Shown here: positions 49,818 to 61,355 of the stretch, piece by piece
How positions within the stretch are numbered: the stretch's first letter is position 1
How the letters are laid out: each line of letters begins with the position of its first letter
NCBI GenBank assembly: GCA_902729315.2
Contig: LR746264.1
Location: 4,100,378 to 4,164,377, forward strand
Source: Spirodela intermedia
Taxonomy: Eukaryota > Streptophyta > Magnoliopsida > Alismatales > Araceae
Direction: 5' to 3'
Length of the DNA stretch: 64,000 bases
Position numbers and translations under genes: made by a program
The notes under the pieces: model-generated
The model's database searches: none
Seen by the model: only the letters and a program-made list of their open reading frames with translations
Told to the model about the DNA's origin: nothing

Positions 49818-51326
49818 ATGGCGAGGGAGGTGAACGACCAGGGACGGGGGTCCAGCCATGTCGTCCTCGACATGGAGATGGCATCCCCCCCCCTGATACC
49901 AGATCTTCCTCCTATCGGCGATGGTAGGGCGTCCTGTCATGCGGATCCTCTGGTGAATCTGATCAGGTCGAAACTCCCGAAACGGAACGCAGGCGGCGGC
50001 CGGAACCCTTCTATCTGCTGGGTTCATCCCGACATGAGGAAGGTAGAGGAGGAAGCCTACGAGCCCAAGCTGGTCTCCATCGGCCCGCTCCACCGCAAGA
50101 AGGACAGACTGCTCCCCATGGAACAGGTCAAACTGGAGTATCTGAGCGGCCTCCTAGATCGACACAACGAGAACCGCCTCGAGAATTACATCGCCGTAAT
50201 CCGCAGCTGCTTGCTCGACGCCAGGGCGCAGTACCCGGAGAAGATCGAGCTCTCCGACGACGAATTCGTGGAGATGCTCGTGGTCGACGGTTGCTTCATC
50301 ATCGAGTACTTGGCCAAGCGTATCTTCGCCACCACGAAGGAGACGGCCCTCCTCGCCAGCGTCAGATGGGGATTCGCTCACCTGCGGAGGGACCTGCTGC
50401 TGCTGGAGAACCAGATCCCTTTCTTCGTTCTAACCGGGCTATTCCGGGAGACCAAGATCCCCTTCACCGGCAATCGAAAGGAACCTCTGAATCTTATAGA
50501 ATTGGTCCTCCGATTCCTCAGAATTGAGAAGCCGCCGAAGGTAAACCTAGAACCGGGCAAGGTGCTCCATCTTCTCCACATCTATCATCTGTGCCTGGAT
50601 CCAGAATGCGTGGAGGAGCCCCACCAGCGCTCTTGCGGCGAGCTGGCGATGTACCCACTGAAGAAATCAAAAGATCTGATCTCCATGTTTTTCTTCGCCT
50701 TCCTCTATCTGATTTTCATTCGACACTGGCCCCCCTTCTTCGGTCCCACCAAGAAATTGAAGGCGCCGAGAGAGATTCCATGCGCGACGGAGCTTCGCGC
50801 GGCGGGGATCAAATTCAATAAGAAGGTAGCCCCACGAGGTCAGACCGCCTGCTACCTGAAGGTTTCGTTCAGAGACGGGATACTGGAGATCCCGTTCCTG
50901 TCTGTGGATGGGACCACCGGCGCCCGTCTGCGGAACCTCATGGCCCTGGAGCAGTGCTGCGGGAAAGTTGGAAATCACTTCACCAGCTACTGCGTCTTCA
51001 TGGACAACATCATCAACACCGCCGGCGACGTTGCTATCCTACGGAGCCGCGGCATCCTGGAGAGCAAGCTCGGAAGCGACGCCGAGGTCGCCAACCTGTT
51101 CAATAATCTCTGCAGGGGCACCCATCTCAAGTATGATAAGCACTACAACAAAGAAATCTTCGAGAAAGTGGTGACCTTCTCCGAATTCGCCCACCACAAA
51201 TGGCGGGCGAGCCTGGTGCACAACTACTTCAGCAACCCATGGGCTATGTTCTCCGTGTTGGCTGGTTTTCTCCTAATCGCTTTGGCTGGTATTCAAGCGT
51301 ACTTCACAGTCTTCCCGAGAAAGTAG
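49818..51326 (+). CDS. DUF247 (UPF0481-type) transmembrane protein, copy B, intact
   Basis: Single exon, 502 aa, starting MAREVND. All DUF247 blocks of copy A are present: SICWVHPDMRKVEEEAYEPK, MEQVKLEYLSGLLDRHNE, DDEFVEMLVVDGCFIIEYL, DLLLLENQIPFFVL, HLLHIYHLCLDPECVEEP, ATELRAAGIKF, HFTSYCVFMDNIINTAGD, and a C-terminal membrane segment (WAMFSVLAGFLLIALAGIQ) ending TVFPRK. Compared with A it lacks about 9 residues near position 20. The two proteins are close paralogs with substitutions spread along their length. It heads a direct array with broken copies C and D. Function unknown; membrane-anchored by family precedent. Confidence 0.93.
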   Translation: MAREVNDQGRGSSHVVLDMEMASPPLIPDLPPIGDGRASCHADPLVNLIRSKLPKRNAGGGRNPSICWVHPDMRKVEEEAYEPKLVSIGPLHRKKDRLLPMEQVKLEYLSGLLDRHNENRLENYIAVIRSCLLDARAQYPEKIELSDDEFVEMLVVDGCFIIEYLAKRIFATTKETALLASVRWGFAHLRRDLLLLENQIPFFVLTGLFRETKIPFTGNRKEPLNLIELVLRFLRIEKPPKVNLEPGKVLHLLHIYHLCLDPECVEEPHQRSCGELAMYPLKKSKDLISMFFFAFLYLIFIRHWPPFFGPTKKLKAPREIPCATELRAAGIKFNKKVAPRGQTACYLKVSFRDGILEIPFLSVDGTTGARLRNLMALEQCCGKVGNHFTSYCVFMDNIINTAGDVAILRSRGILESKLGSDAEVANLFNNLCRGTHLKYDKHYNKEIFEKVVTFSEFAHHKWRASLVHNYFSNPWAMFSVLAGFLLIALAGIQAYFTVFPRK

Positions 51327-51479
51327 TCCCCGGCCGCCTCTCCCCTTCCCCTTTCACCGACAAGAAGGTAAGGAAGAAAGGGGTGCACCCGTTCAGCTGT
51401 CCCAGACAGGTCCTAACCCAAATCTCACCCTAATCCTTCCTCTGGAAGTTCAAAATGTCAACTGTAAATTAAGGGTTTA

Positions 51480-52080
51480 GCTAAGTATGGCTGTATACGC
51501 TTAGTTTCATGTAAATCTGATAGTCCTTCTGTGTTCATGTAATTATGTGTGTTTGCTTTTATGGAATGTAAATAAATGCTAGTTCTTCATTTCCCCTCTC
51601 TATCTCTCTCTCTCTCTCCCCTCCATCTCTATGGCAGCACCACTCAGTTGACCGAACCCGATTGAAGGGAAAACAGGGTCCCCTCCCTCTTCCCGCTATA
51701 TATGTATATATATGAAGAGACAGAGATGAAAAGAATCCCCAGATGAGGTTAGGATTGGCGGCAAAGATATGGGAACTTATAGAGGCAAAATCTCCCACCC
51801 GCAGAGATGGAGCTAGCTATCCGGTGGAAACTAAATCTGAATTAATTTGTAAAACCCTACAAGCTAATCTTCCTCTCTGGTGAGGTATCCCATAAAATTC
51901 GATCCTTCTCGCAGACACCACGAGAAAACCAGAGCCTTGGATGAGACCCCACCGGGGGTAGCGAACTCCAACTCATCAGCTCCTTTGAACTTTCACCCCA
52001 TTAGGGATCCTGCGGAAGAACATGAAGCACTAATGTGAAAATCTCAGTCAAGGCTCTGTCAGATTACAAGCATTAAACAC
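51480..52080 (+). repeat. 3' flank of DUF247 module B
   Basis: Noncoding sequence shared with 63050-63720 and, inverted, with 29930-30750. It includes a GTATGGC-GTATAC block, a CT run (51597-51618), CATAAAATTCGATCCTTCTC and a TGCGGAAGAACATGAAGC block. It probably holds the overlapping 3'UTR sequences of the DUF247 gene and the opposing PPR gene. Confidence 0.7.
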
Positions 52081-52319
52081 ACAAGGCCCCTTTTGAGCGT
52101 TGATAAACACTTTCAAAACCCTGAGATACAAAAAATTAAAATATGAACCAAATGGGGAAGATTTTCAACCTTACCGAAGGCAGATTCTTAGATATTTCGA
52201 ACCCTGGAACGAACCCTAATGATTGGCAGTATGATCCTCGTAAACAAGCAGCGCCAATTTTTCAGAGTTCCTGAGATAAGATACTCCATTTGGGGGATGG
52301 CCCAATAGTTAGTATACTT

Positions 52320-52720
52320 TCAATAGCGGCCGGCGATCCTGAGGACAGCCCGCGTCTTCGGCATATGACTTGGGCATCAAGAACTTCTCGGCCATCTCCC
52401 CAACCAGCTCCCAGGCTTCACTCAGCAGCCCCCTCTCGACCATCACCGTGCTGTGAGTGACCTCATCGGGTTGCCCTCTGAATCATCCTCGGAGAACATC
52501 CCCCATGCCTTAGCAGCTGCAAAGCCAGGTTAGTGTTGCCCGCCTGACAATGGCCCTTCACAATGGTGTCGTACGTGTTGGTGTTCGAGGAAATACCTGT
52601 GTCAGGCATTTCTTCAAACAGCTTGACGGCATCATCCACGGACCCATGCTCACATAGCCCGTTGATGATCGTGTTATTGGTGACTACATCTGGCTTACAG
52701 AAACTCTGGCTCGCTGGTAG
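52320..52720 (-). pseudogene. PPR protein C-terminal fragment, module B
   Basis: Minus-strand translation gives VVTNNTIINGLCEHGSVDDA, VKLFEEMPDTGISSN and TYDTIVKGHCQAGNTNLALQ, which are successive 35-residue PPR motifs. After a frameshift it continues HSTVMVERGLLSEAWELVGE and, in another frame, ends VLRIAGRY at a stop at 52320-52322. It lies tail to tail with DUF247 copy B. It is broken by frameshifts and separated from its N-terminal part (54240-54592) by unrelated sequence. Confidence 0.85.
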
Positions 52721-53037
52721 GCTCCTGAAAGATCTTCACGTCCACCGCAAAGAGCGTCCATCACAGGGCCACGACACTGTCGTCACTACCAAACATCTCA
52801 AGCAGGTATGGAGGGAGAGTCGTGACGGACGTGACCGCATCCCAGCAGCCCCACGAACCAGAAGTGCCAGCAGACCTTCAGCTACGTTATAGGATAAGGA
52901 GGAGACCGGTATCAGGAGTGAGAGTCCACTCGAAGAGTCTCCCCCTATTATGAGTATTTTCGTCTTCGGTCGAATCCCAATCTCTCTTCGAGGGCTCTCT
53001 CTCTCTCTCTATTTATCTCTCAATCTCTATACGAGTC

Positions 53038-53103
53038 AGTCGGCATTATTTTAATTCAAGTTGCTGTTCAAGTCTACGGCGACTACTTCTCTCGCTATCT
53101 CGC

Positions 53104-53147
<44 letters not shown>

Positions 53148-53216
53148 TCTCAATCACTATCTCGAGTTAGTCAGCATTATTTTAATTCAAGTTGCTGTTC
53201 AAGTCTACGGCGACTA
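53038..53216. repeat. 131-bp-spaced direct duplication around CT/CA microsatellites
   Basis: A 48-bp core, differing at one position, occurs at 53038-53085 and 53169-53216, separated by (CT)n and (CA)n runs at 53101-53147. A slippage or unequal-exchange product inside the disrupted PPR region. Confidence 0.9.
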
Positions 53217-53229
53217 TGTCTCTAGCTAT

Positions 53230-54235
53230 CTCTCTGTCTATCTCTCTCTATCTATTCCACGGACCAATCAATCTCACCCATATAGCTTAGCAGCCTGAGG
53301 GCCACGACGAGGTATTTATTTCCTGGACTTCATTTCCTCGAACAGTCTGCTCGCATCCTTGACTGATGCGGATGAAATGAGCAGGGAACACAATGGGCAA
53401 ATAACAAGCCACGAAACTCGCACACGATCGGATTCGAACCTTTGAAAACCGACTGTGATGAGGTGAGAAGACCGTTCTATTCCTCGATCGAGGGCGGGAG
53501 GACTTTCTCAGCTCACCGTGATAAAACAAAGCTACACGTTTCAAAATTTTAGTCGGCCTCCAAACAAGGAAATCGCAGCCCACTCGGCTGGTCTCGAGCC
53601 TACACGGCTAAATCCGATGGTAGTGAAAGCACGTATGAGGAAAGACGGGATGAAATCAGAACACACGACCACCAGAGAGGGTTGAGAGGGGACCTTCGGC
53701 GTTTGCACGCCACAATGTTGACGTCTATGGTAGAGCAGAAGAGGACGAAACCAAATTCCGTTGATGGTCGGAGAGGGGCGCGCAGGGTGCACACGGTGGT
53801 CGTCGGGGCTGGAGACCGGCGCGCAGGGCGGGGTGCCGTGGCACGTCCGCTAGGTGTGCTGGACGCTTCAGTTCGCAAGAAGAAGGACTGGGTTCGCGAA
53901 CGTCCGTGGGAGGTACGAACGCAAAGCGCTGCCAGCGCTCCGATGGACGATCGTCAGCACGTCGTCGGGCGAGCGAAGGCTTGCAGAGGGGGCGTCTGGC
54001 CACCGACACCGACGAGAGAGGGGAAGAGTTGACGGCTACAGGCGGCGGCGGTCACAAGGATCCCTTAGGGCACAGTCTTTGTGTTTGATATTTCTTAACC
54101 AAAGTTAGCCAAGCCGCTTCATAGAGATCTTAGGCCTATTTCTAGGCCTGGGGAGGAGAGAGAGAGGATGACAACGTAACATAAATGAATAAAGGGAAAT
54201 TAAACATAATAAAGCCTAGTAATAATAGAAATTCG
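53230..54235. other. GC-rich insert-like segment between the two PPR fragments
   Basis: GC-rich DNA (strongest at 53680-54060) with overlapping open frames on both strands and no recognised domain. It separates PPR fragments that should be contiguous, so it is probably part of an inserted mobile element. No termini or target duplication could be fixed. Confidence 0.4.
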
Positions 54236-54239
54236 GATC

Positions 54240-54592
54240 CTTCACTTGAGTCCGGCGGCAGCGACGTGGGGTGACTTCGATAGTTGGTGTGGTTGCTGGA
54301 GGAGATGGCGTGGAGTCCCTGACATCGTGATCTTCGGTGGTGGGGCTTGGGTACATGCTCCACTATGAAGACGTCGGGCTTGCAGCACCAGTTGTCGGCA
54401 GTCATCCACCTGAGGAACTCTGCCACCACGTCGGCATTGCCCTTCTTGCAGAAGCCCTTCCTTGACGAGGATCTTCAAGGTCACGGTGTTGGGTGGGATG
54501 CCGACGGAGGCCATATCTCCGAATAGAGCGACGGCGTCGTTGATGGATCCTTTCTTGCAAAGCCGGTCGATCGCCGTGAGCCGTACTTTCAT
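54240..54592 (-). pseudogene. PPR protein N-terminal fragment, module B
   Basis: Minus-strand translation from 54592 reads AIDRLCKKGSINDAVALFGD, MASVGIPPNTVTLKILVKEG and, after a frameshift at about 54450, AEFLRWMTADNWCCKPDVF, again with PPR spacing. Same strand and order as the fragment at 52320-52720, so the two are probably halves of one disrupted gene. Confidence 0.75.
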
Positions 54593-54599
54593 GCCTATC

Positions 54600-57500
54600 T
54601 ATGCCGCCGCTTCAACATGCTAGGCAACGCCTACTTGGAAGTTAGTTTCCGCTTCCTGGGCTGATCTCCTGCAGTTCAACATGCTCGCCTACGCCTGCTT
54701 GGAAACATTTGTTAGCGATAGTGGAAGACAGTCTGTTTATGTGGCCGAAGTATTATGAGAAATAAAAACCTATGAAAGGCTGGACCTTCTTTGTTAATGT
54801 TATGCACTTCACAAAGTCTTTTACTTGTGGTTGCTGTTATTTTATCTTCGTGCTGACATTCTTATCAGTGTGTCTCAAACTATGAGTTACAATCTGTCAT
54901 ACTCAAATGGGGTGCAAATATGAACTATCAACTCAGAATCAAGATACCAACAACAGCACTCTTAAGGGGAAAAGTCTCTGAGTACCAATAGAAGGGAGAG
55001 AAAACCTTTCTAGTGGTATCATCCAGTAATAGAAACCTTGAATATCAGAACTCAACAATCACTTAGTTGAAAAGCTTCCAGTAAAAAGACTATGAAAGAG
55101 TGTTAAATTTTCATATCAGGATAGGCTACATGTCATCATGATATGACATCCATAGGAATTTATTTCTTTTCAAAAAATATTCAACCCACATTCTGAAGGA
55201 CTCGAAAAATAGTTTCAAACTTGTTGAATCATAATAAAGTTATAATAGAAATCTTTTTTTATGGTAAAATTCCAAAGCTTATATTTTGACGAGAGTAATG
55301 AAATCTTGAGACTGAGACATTACTTAAAAGCTAAATGTTTCAAGTAGTTTCCAGCATAATGGGGTACATAATCACTTATTGGATTTGAATAAAGAAAAAA
55401 CAAGTATTGGTAATGATCTTCATATCTCACTAAAAACGATTTTGTTGTTGTCAAAAAGGGGAATATTGTTGGGTTATTAGACAATGTGATGACAAAGGAG
55501 TTTTGAGGTATCTTGAAAGATTGACGATGGCATGAGCCCATAAGAACATTCATTAAAATTGCAATGAGATCAGTAACTAAAGGGAAGTTCTCATCAAGCC
55601 AAAATTGTCCAAAAAGTTGAGACCTGAAAAGAAAAATAAATTTTATACATCAAATCCTTCAACAACTGCCTACATCCAACCAGTTATTAGAAAGGTTATT
55701 CTAATACGTTTATAATTGCAAATTAAAAATCAGAACCCAAAGCATTCAAATTGTTATTAATTTTCTATCTTTGTCATGTATTTTCTTGAATATTTTAATG
55801 TAAAAATAATGTGGATGCATATGCTCATAGGGTGGAAGTAACCATTGAAACAATCAGCAATCAATCTAATAATATGCATAAAATATTCTATTCCACCTAG
55901 ATTGGCATTTGAATGAGATTTTGAAGCTTCTTCTCTGTCAAAGTGCATTCCAGTTACCTTAGAGTGAAATCATTAATCTCCAATATATCTAACACTTTCA
56001 ATATGAAGAAATTAACATGTGCATCCAACCTCAATGACTCTAGACAAAAGTTAAAACTTTCCAACTTACTCTCCATCGATTTCAAGGATATAGAAGGTGT
56101 AAGTGTCTAATGTAAGCACTATTCAAGTCATTATTGTTCTAGGATAAGTGGAGGCCTTAAAACATAGCAAAGAGCAAGTGAGGTCTATGATTCTCTACCT
56201 CAACTAGGTAGCTAACACCAGAAATTTAGAAAGGACTGCTCGAATCCCTGATTTCCAAGAAAGTTGACTCATTTTGTAATTAGTACAGTCAAAAAGCAAT
56301 AGAAGCCTCTAATTTTCTGTACTTTGGCTTGTTAAGCTTTAAAATCTGAGTCAAAAGACCACAAGAAGTATTAATTTTCTCCTACTTAACCTGATCGATA
56401 GCTATATTCATAGTTGAACGATATATCATGGTGGAACTCAAGGACAAGTGGTTGGGGAGGTGGATATAGGTCTAAGGTTAAAACACTATAAAATCAATTT
56501 TTTTGATTGTGTAGAGTACGCAGATAAATTTATGAAGCTCCTTAGGCTTTGATTACATCATGGTTGAAGGACTTTAAGTCAAACTATATTAGTTAAATTT
56601 TAGAGTGATTCCATCATTATAGGCCTTATGATCAATTCAACCCCCTCCTAGTGAAAAGCATAGTTATACTATTAGATTCAATAACATTAAGGTTTTGATG
56701 GAGAAGACCACAGAAACTTAGATCAATAAAATTATTTTGATTATTCATTATATATGAAATATGCATGAATAACTTCCTAGACATGCGGAGGAAGTTAAAT
56801 TAAGTATAAATTCATTGATAATATGATGAATTTTAAACTTCTGAAATGTACTCAAGGAATATATTTGAGACTCTTTTTTTGAATTCAAAAATTATTATGA
56901 ATTTATATTTAAATAATTACTCTAATTACTACTGGAAATGTAGTTAATTTAGAAATTTTCCATTGATAGAAAATAATGTTTCGCACAATAGGTCTCAAGT
57001 GAATAGTTGAAGAAAAATATTGGTATGAGTGTTTAATCAGTGTAATAAATATTTTTGATTGAAAATTATTACTTTTGGTTATTCTTGATAGAGATTTAAC
57101 TCATTAAATATGAATTATGTTGAATGACCATTCCAAGCTTTCTACATATCTTTAAATATTCATTGAAAAGTGATTTTGTGGAATCAAGGTAATGATACCA
57201 TGTATTGCAACCCTGATTAAACGTATCTACTATACATTGGTGTTTTATTTCAAGTTATTGGGATTTAATTATGATTCAAATTTATTAATTTATTAAGGGA
57301 CGTAATTATGGTTCTATTTAAACAATAATAGATTCTAATCAATCACACCGAAACTTTAAGGTTTTGAGATATATGATAGTACTTGATAATTACATTTATT
57401 ACTTTCATCGTAAAGGATTTATGATTTTTAAAAGGATGTGTCATAATGGTTTCCAGCCATTCAAATTTCTCACTAATTTCAGAAATTTAACATTGATTAG

Positions 57501-57750
57501 TGGCAGAAAATAGGGAAATGTTCCAAATCAAATTTGGTCTATATATTTAGCCTGTTTACAATGGTGAAAATATTTCAAACATTCGTCCTTGATTTCGCTA
57601 CTATTCCAAATTCTTTCTAACCTATTTTATAGAAAAGTGCATACATATTTGAGAGATCTTTGAAGCTTTATCCAACGGTAAGAAGACACTGAGGACCAGA
57701 AATTGATTCAAACATGATCTTCCTCAACTGGATTGAAGTGTCAACAGCTT
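54600..57750. other. AT-rich intergenic DNA between modules B and C
   Basis: No gene recognised; short AT-rich frames only. Confidence 0.5.
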
Positions 57751-58116
57751 TGTCAATCAGATAGCTTCTCTACTTGCCGAGGAAAGATAGATACGATCGG
57801 ATCTGAGTGAGTTGTGGGATTGCGGTCCGTTCGCTGTGCAGCTTCGAGGATGAGGTCGCTTCCAGGAGAGTTCCACCCAAAGTCAACGCACATTGTGAAT
57901 CCCCCCACCGAACACGTTCATACCGCTACGGTCGGTATAGAATTGATCACAGATGTGTCGCTTCATCGATGAGGACCCTTCTAGGACACTTCTTCACAAA
58001 GTCAACGGACGCAGCGAAGTCCGAACGCTGAGCGAGAAACTTCATACAGCTGCAGCAAAAAAATAAAAGGTTCTTCTACTCGCCGCTGGAAGCACAGCTC
58101 CTCTCAATTGAGAGAA

Positions 58117-59639
58117 ATGACGAGGGTCGCATACAGCGGAGGCGTGTCTGAGCATGTCGTCATCGAGATGGCGAACGTTTCTGGTGATACCTCGCAAAGT
58201 ATGGCATCCCTCCCCACGATGCCTGATCTGCCTCCCACCGCCGACGTTAGCTCGTCCCCTGACTTTGTGGTTCGCCTGGTGGATCTGATCAAGAAGAAGC
58301 TCCCAAAACCGATCCCAGGCGTGGAAGGTCTGAGCCCTTCCATCTACAGGGTCCATCCCGACATGAGGAATGTAGAGAAGGAAGCCTACGAGTCCAAGAT
58401 TTTCTCCATAGGGCCGCTCCATCGCGGGAAGGCTAGACTGCTCCCCATGGAACAGGTCAAACTTAAGTACCTGCGCGACCTCCTAAATCGGCACAAGACA
58501 ACACGCTCGAGAAATACGTCAACGTAATCCGCAAGTGCTTGCCCCTCGCCGAGGCGCAGTACTCGGAGAAGATCGAGCTCTGCGATGACGAATTCGGGGA
58601 GATGCTCGTGGTCGACGGTTGCTTTATCATTGAGTCCTTGGCCAAGCGTACCTTCCGCGATAAGGAGGAAACGGCCGTCCTCGCCGGCATTAGATGGGGA
58701 TTCACTCTCCTGCGGAGGGACCTGCTTCTGCTAGAGAACCAGATCCCCTTCCTCGTTCTAACGGAGCTATGGAAACAGACCAACCATTTATCCGGCGACG
58801 GGAAGAAACCTCTGGATATCGTGGAGTTGGCCCGCTGTTACCTTAAGATCGAAATGCTGCCGAAGGAGCCAAAGCCGGACAAGATACTCCATCTTCTTCA
58901 CCTCTATCACTTGTGCCTGGAACCAAATAGCGCGGATGACACGTCCTGCGGGTGAGAGGCGATATACCAGCTGAAGAAATCGATCGATCTGATCTCCGTG
59001 CTTTTCTTCAGCCTGCTCTATCTGATTTTCATTCGGCGCTTGCCCCGCTGCTTCGGTCCTACCAAGAAGTCGAAGGCACCGAGAGAGATTCCCTGCGCGA
59101 CGGAGCTTCGCGCGGCGGGGATCGAATTCAAGAAGAAGGTAGCCCCCCAAGGTAAGACCGCCTCCTACTTGAATGTCTCGTTCAGAGATGGGACACTAGA
59201 GATACCATTCCTGTCGGTGGACGAGACCACCAGCCCCCAGCTGCGGAATCTCATCGCCCTGGAGCAGGGCTGCGGGAACGTTGGAAATCACTTCACCAGC
59301 TACTGCCTCTTCATGGACAACATCATCAACACCGCCGGCGACGTTGCTATACTACGGAGCTGCGGCATCCTCGAGAACAAGCTCGGAGGCGACGCCGAGG
59401 TCGCCAACCTGTTCAACAGTCTCTGCAAGGGTACCCGTCTCAAGTATGAGAGGCACTACAACAAAGAGACCTTCGAGGAAATGGTGGCCTTCTCCGAATT
59501 CGCCCACAACGAATGGCGGGCGAGCCTGGTGCACAACTACTTCAGCAACCCATAGGCTATGTTCTCCGTGTTGGCTGGTTTTCTCCTCATCGCTTTGACT
59601 GCTATTCAAACGTACCTCACAGTCTTCGCCAGAAAGTAA
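58117..59639 (+). pseudogene. DUF247 copy C, broken
   Basis: Full-length match to copies A and B from MTRVAYS to the terminal RK codons. Three lesions are visible. A 1-bp deletion near 58494 shifts the frame after RDLLNRH. An in-frame TGA at 58953-58955 follows DDTSCG. A TAG at 59553-59555 replaces the Trp codon after NYFSNP and would remove the C-terminal membrane segment. The sequence between lesions still reads as good DUF247 (DLLLLENQIPFLVL, HLLHLYHLCLEP, EIPFLSVDETTSPQ), so inactivation looks recent. Confidence 0.92.
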
Positions 59640-60003
59640 TCCCCCTCCCCTAACCGACAAGAAGCTTGGAAGAAAGGGATGGACCAGTTTCTACTATCCC
59701 AGACAGCTCCTCTACTGTCGGCGCTCAAATCTAACTCTTATGCTCCCTCACTCAAGGCTCTGACAAATTACAAGCATTAAACGCCACAAAGGCCGCTTTT
59801 GAGCCCTGATAAACACTTATAACCCTGTGTATGAAACAAATGGGGAAAATCTTCAACCAAACCGAAGGTCTTCGCATCGTAATAATCTAGCATTAAACTA
59901 GCGTTTGGAATGATGATCTTCGTAAACAAGCAGCACCAATTATGCACCCGCACCCTGAGAAAAGTTATTCCATTTGGGGGATGGGCCATTAGTTAGTATA
60001 CTT

Positions 60004-60420
60004 TCAACAGCGACCAGCGATCCTGAGGGTAGCCCACGCCTGCAGCGCAGGGCTTGGGCACCGTGACCTTCTAGACCGTCTTCCCAAACAGCTCTCTGGC
60101 TTCACTGAGCAGCCCCCTCTCGAAGAGGAACCCCATCACCGTGCTGTAAGTGACTTCATCGGGCTGGCCTCAGAATCATCCTCGGAGACATCCCCCTGAG
60201 CAAATCTACCGCCTTGTATGTGTTGCCCAACTTGCAATATCCCCTGGCGAGAGCATTGTAGGTGATGACAATCGGCTTGATGCCCATGGGTAGTCATCTC
60301 CTCGAAGAGGCTCTGGGCGTGCTCAACCAGGTCTTCGTCGCAGAAGCCGTTAATGACGGCTGACCTTGTAGGAGCTACAGGCTGGAGCGGCCTGTTGAAT
60401 GATACATCTTTCACATCCAA
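60004..60420 (-). pseudogene. PPR protein C-terminal fragment, module C
   Basis: Minus-strand translation contains SAVINGFCDEDLVEHAQSLF and EEMTTHG (PPR motif), then frame changes, ending WATLRIAGRC at a stop at 60004-60006. It is homologous and colinear with the fragment after copy B, and tail to tail with DUF247 copy C. It stops where the dispersed repeat begins. Confidence 0.8.
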
Positions 60421-60429
60421 TGATAAAAG

Positions 60430-60920
60430 AGAACATTTTTGTAACACAACTTTGTCAGTAGAAGTGAGAGTGAATAATTTGATTTTCCCTTCTTATTATG
60501 AGTTATAGCAATCAGCTAATTTTAAGTGCTATCATTTAACCAATGAGATCTTTAAATTTAGGATTATAGAGATGAGTTGGCAATTGGTTTGTCCCTAGAA
60601 AGGTTGTAAGTTAAGTTCAAAGTCAAAGAAAATCTGAAAAGTCTAATGTTATTCTATCCAAAAGAAGACTTGACTTTGTTACAATATGGGTGAAAGTCTC
60701 AACCTTACGGCATCCAATAGAACCAGGTTGGAGTATTCTGTGCCTCACGCGTAATGGACTGGCTCTCTTAGAGTCAACGACTTCAAGAGCATTATACTAG
60801 AGGGGGGTACGATCTGGAAAGTGGTTGAGAATCCAATAGCGAGAATAAAAATTGAGGATAATACTTCCCCCGAAGCTACTTCTGGTATTCGCATCGTAAT
60901 AATCTGTTTGGTTGACGAGT
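60430..60920 (+). repeat. Dispersed repeat family, copy 3
   Basis: Same family and orientation as 47535-47990, with GGTTTGTCCCTAGAAAGG, GTAATGGACTGGCTCTC, GCATTATACTAGAGGGGGG and GCTACTTCTGGTATTC blocks. It sits exactly between module C (PPR tail) and module D (flank starting at 60919). Confidence 0.75.
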
Positions 60921-61355
60921 CGTAGACCACCCACCTCCGAATAGATTGATAACCAGTCAGATCAATCTCGTTGTAATTCTCTATCACATGGTTACGTAGA
61001 GATCGATTCAGGCAACAGGGAGAAGTGTCGACCAAAATAAAAACTAGCCGTTGACTTTCGTTAACAGTGGGGAAGGACAGCCGTAAGACCTTGAGGGAAT
61101 GATGCAGAAAAAACCTCTTTTGTTGATATTAGGGATGATACCCCGGTTGAAGACAAGTTTTTGAACGTTAAAATAAATCCGATTGGATCTCAAGCGATGA
61201 TAAAATGAGTGAGTTGTGGGATTCGTCGGTTCGACGTGTTCGTCGACGGTGAACTCCTTTCTAGGAGTATTTTTTTCACAAAGTCAACGCACGTTGCGGC
61301 CAGAATAAAATGATCTTATCCTCGCTGCCAGAGGTACAACTCTCTACTGAGAAAA
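60919..61355 (+). promoter_or_regulatory. 5' flank of DUF247 copy D
   Basis: Starts GTTGACGAGTC, as for copy B, and continues with a GTTGACTTTCG block at about 61051 and the CTACTGAGAAAA context before the ATG at 61356. Confidence 0.55.

Noticed and set aside
53682-54032. 116-codon plus-strand frame in a GC-rich segment
   Set aside because: Overlapping frames exist on both strands, composition is arginine-rich as expected of random GC-rich DNA, and no domain was recognised.
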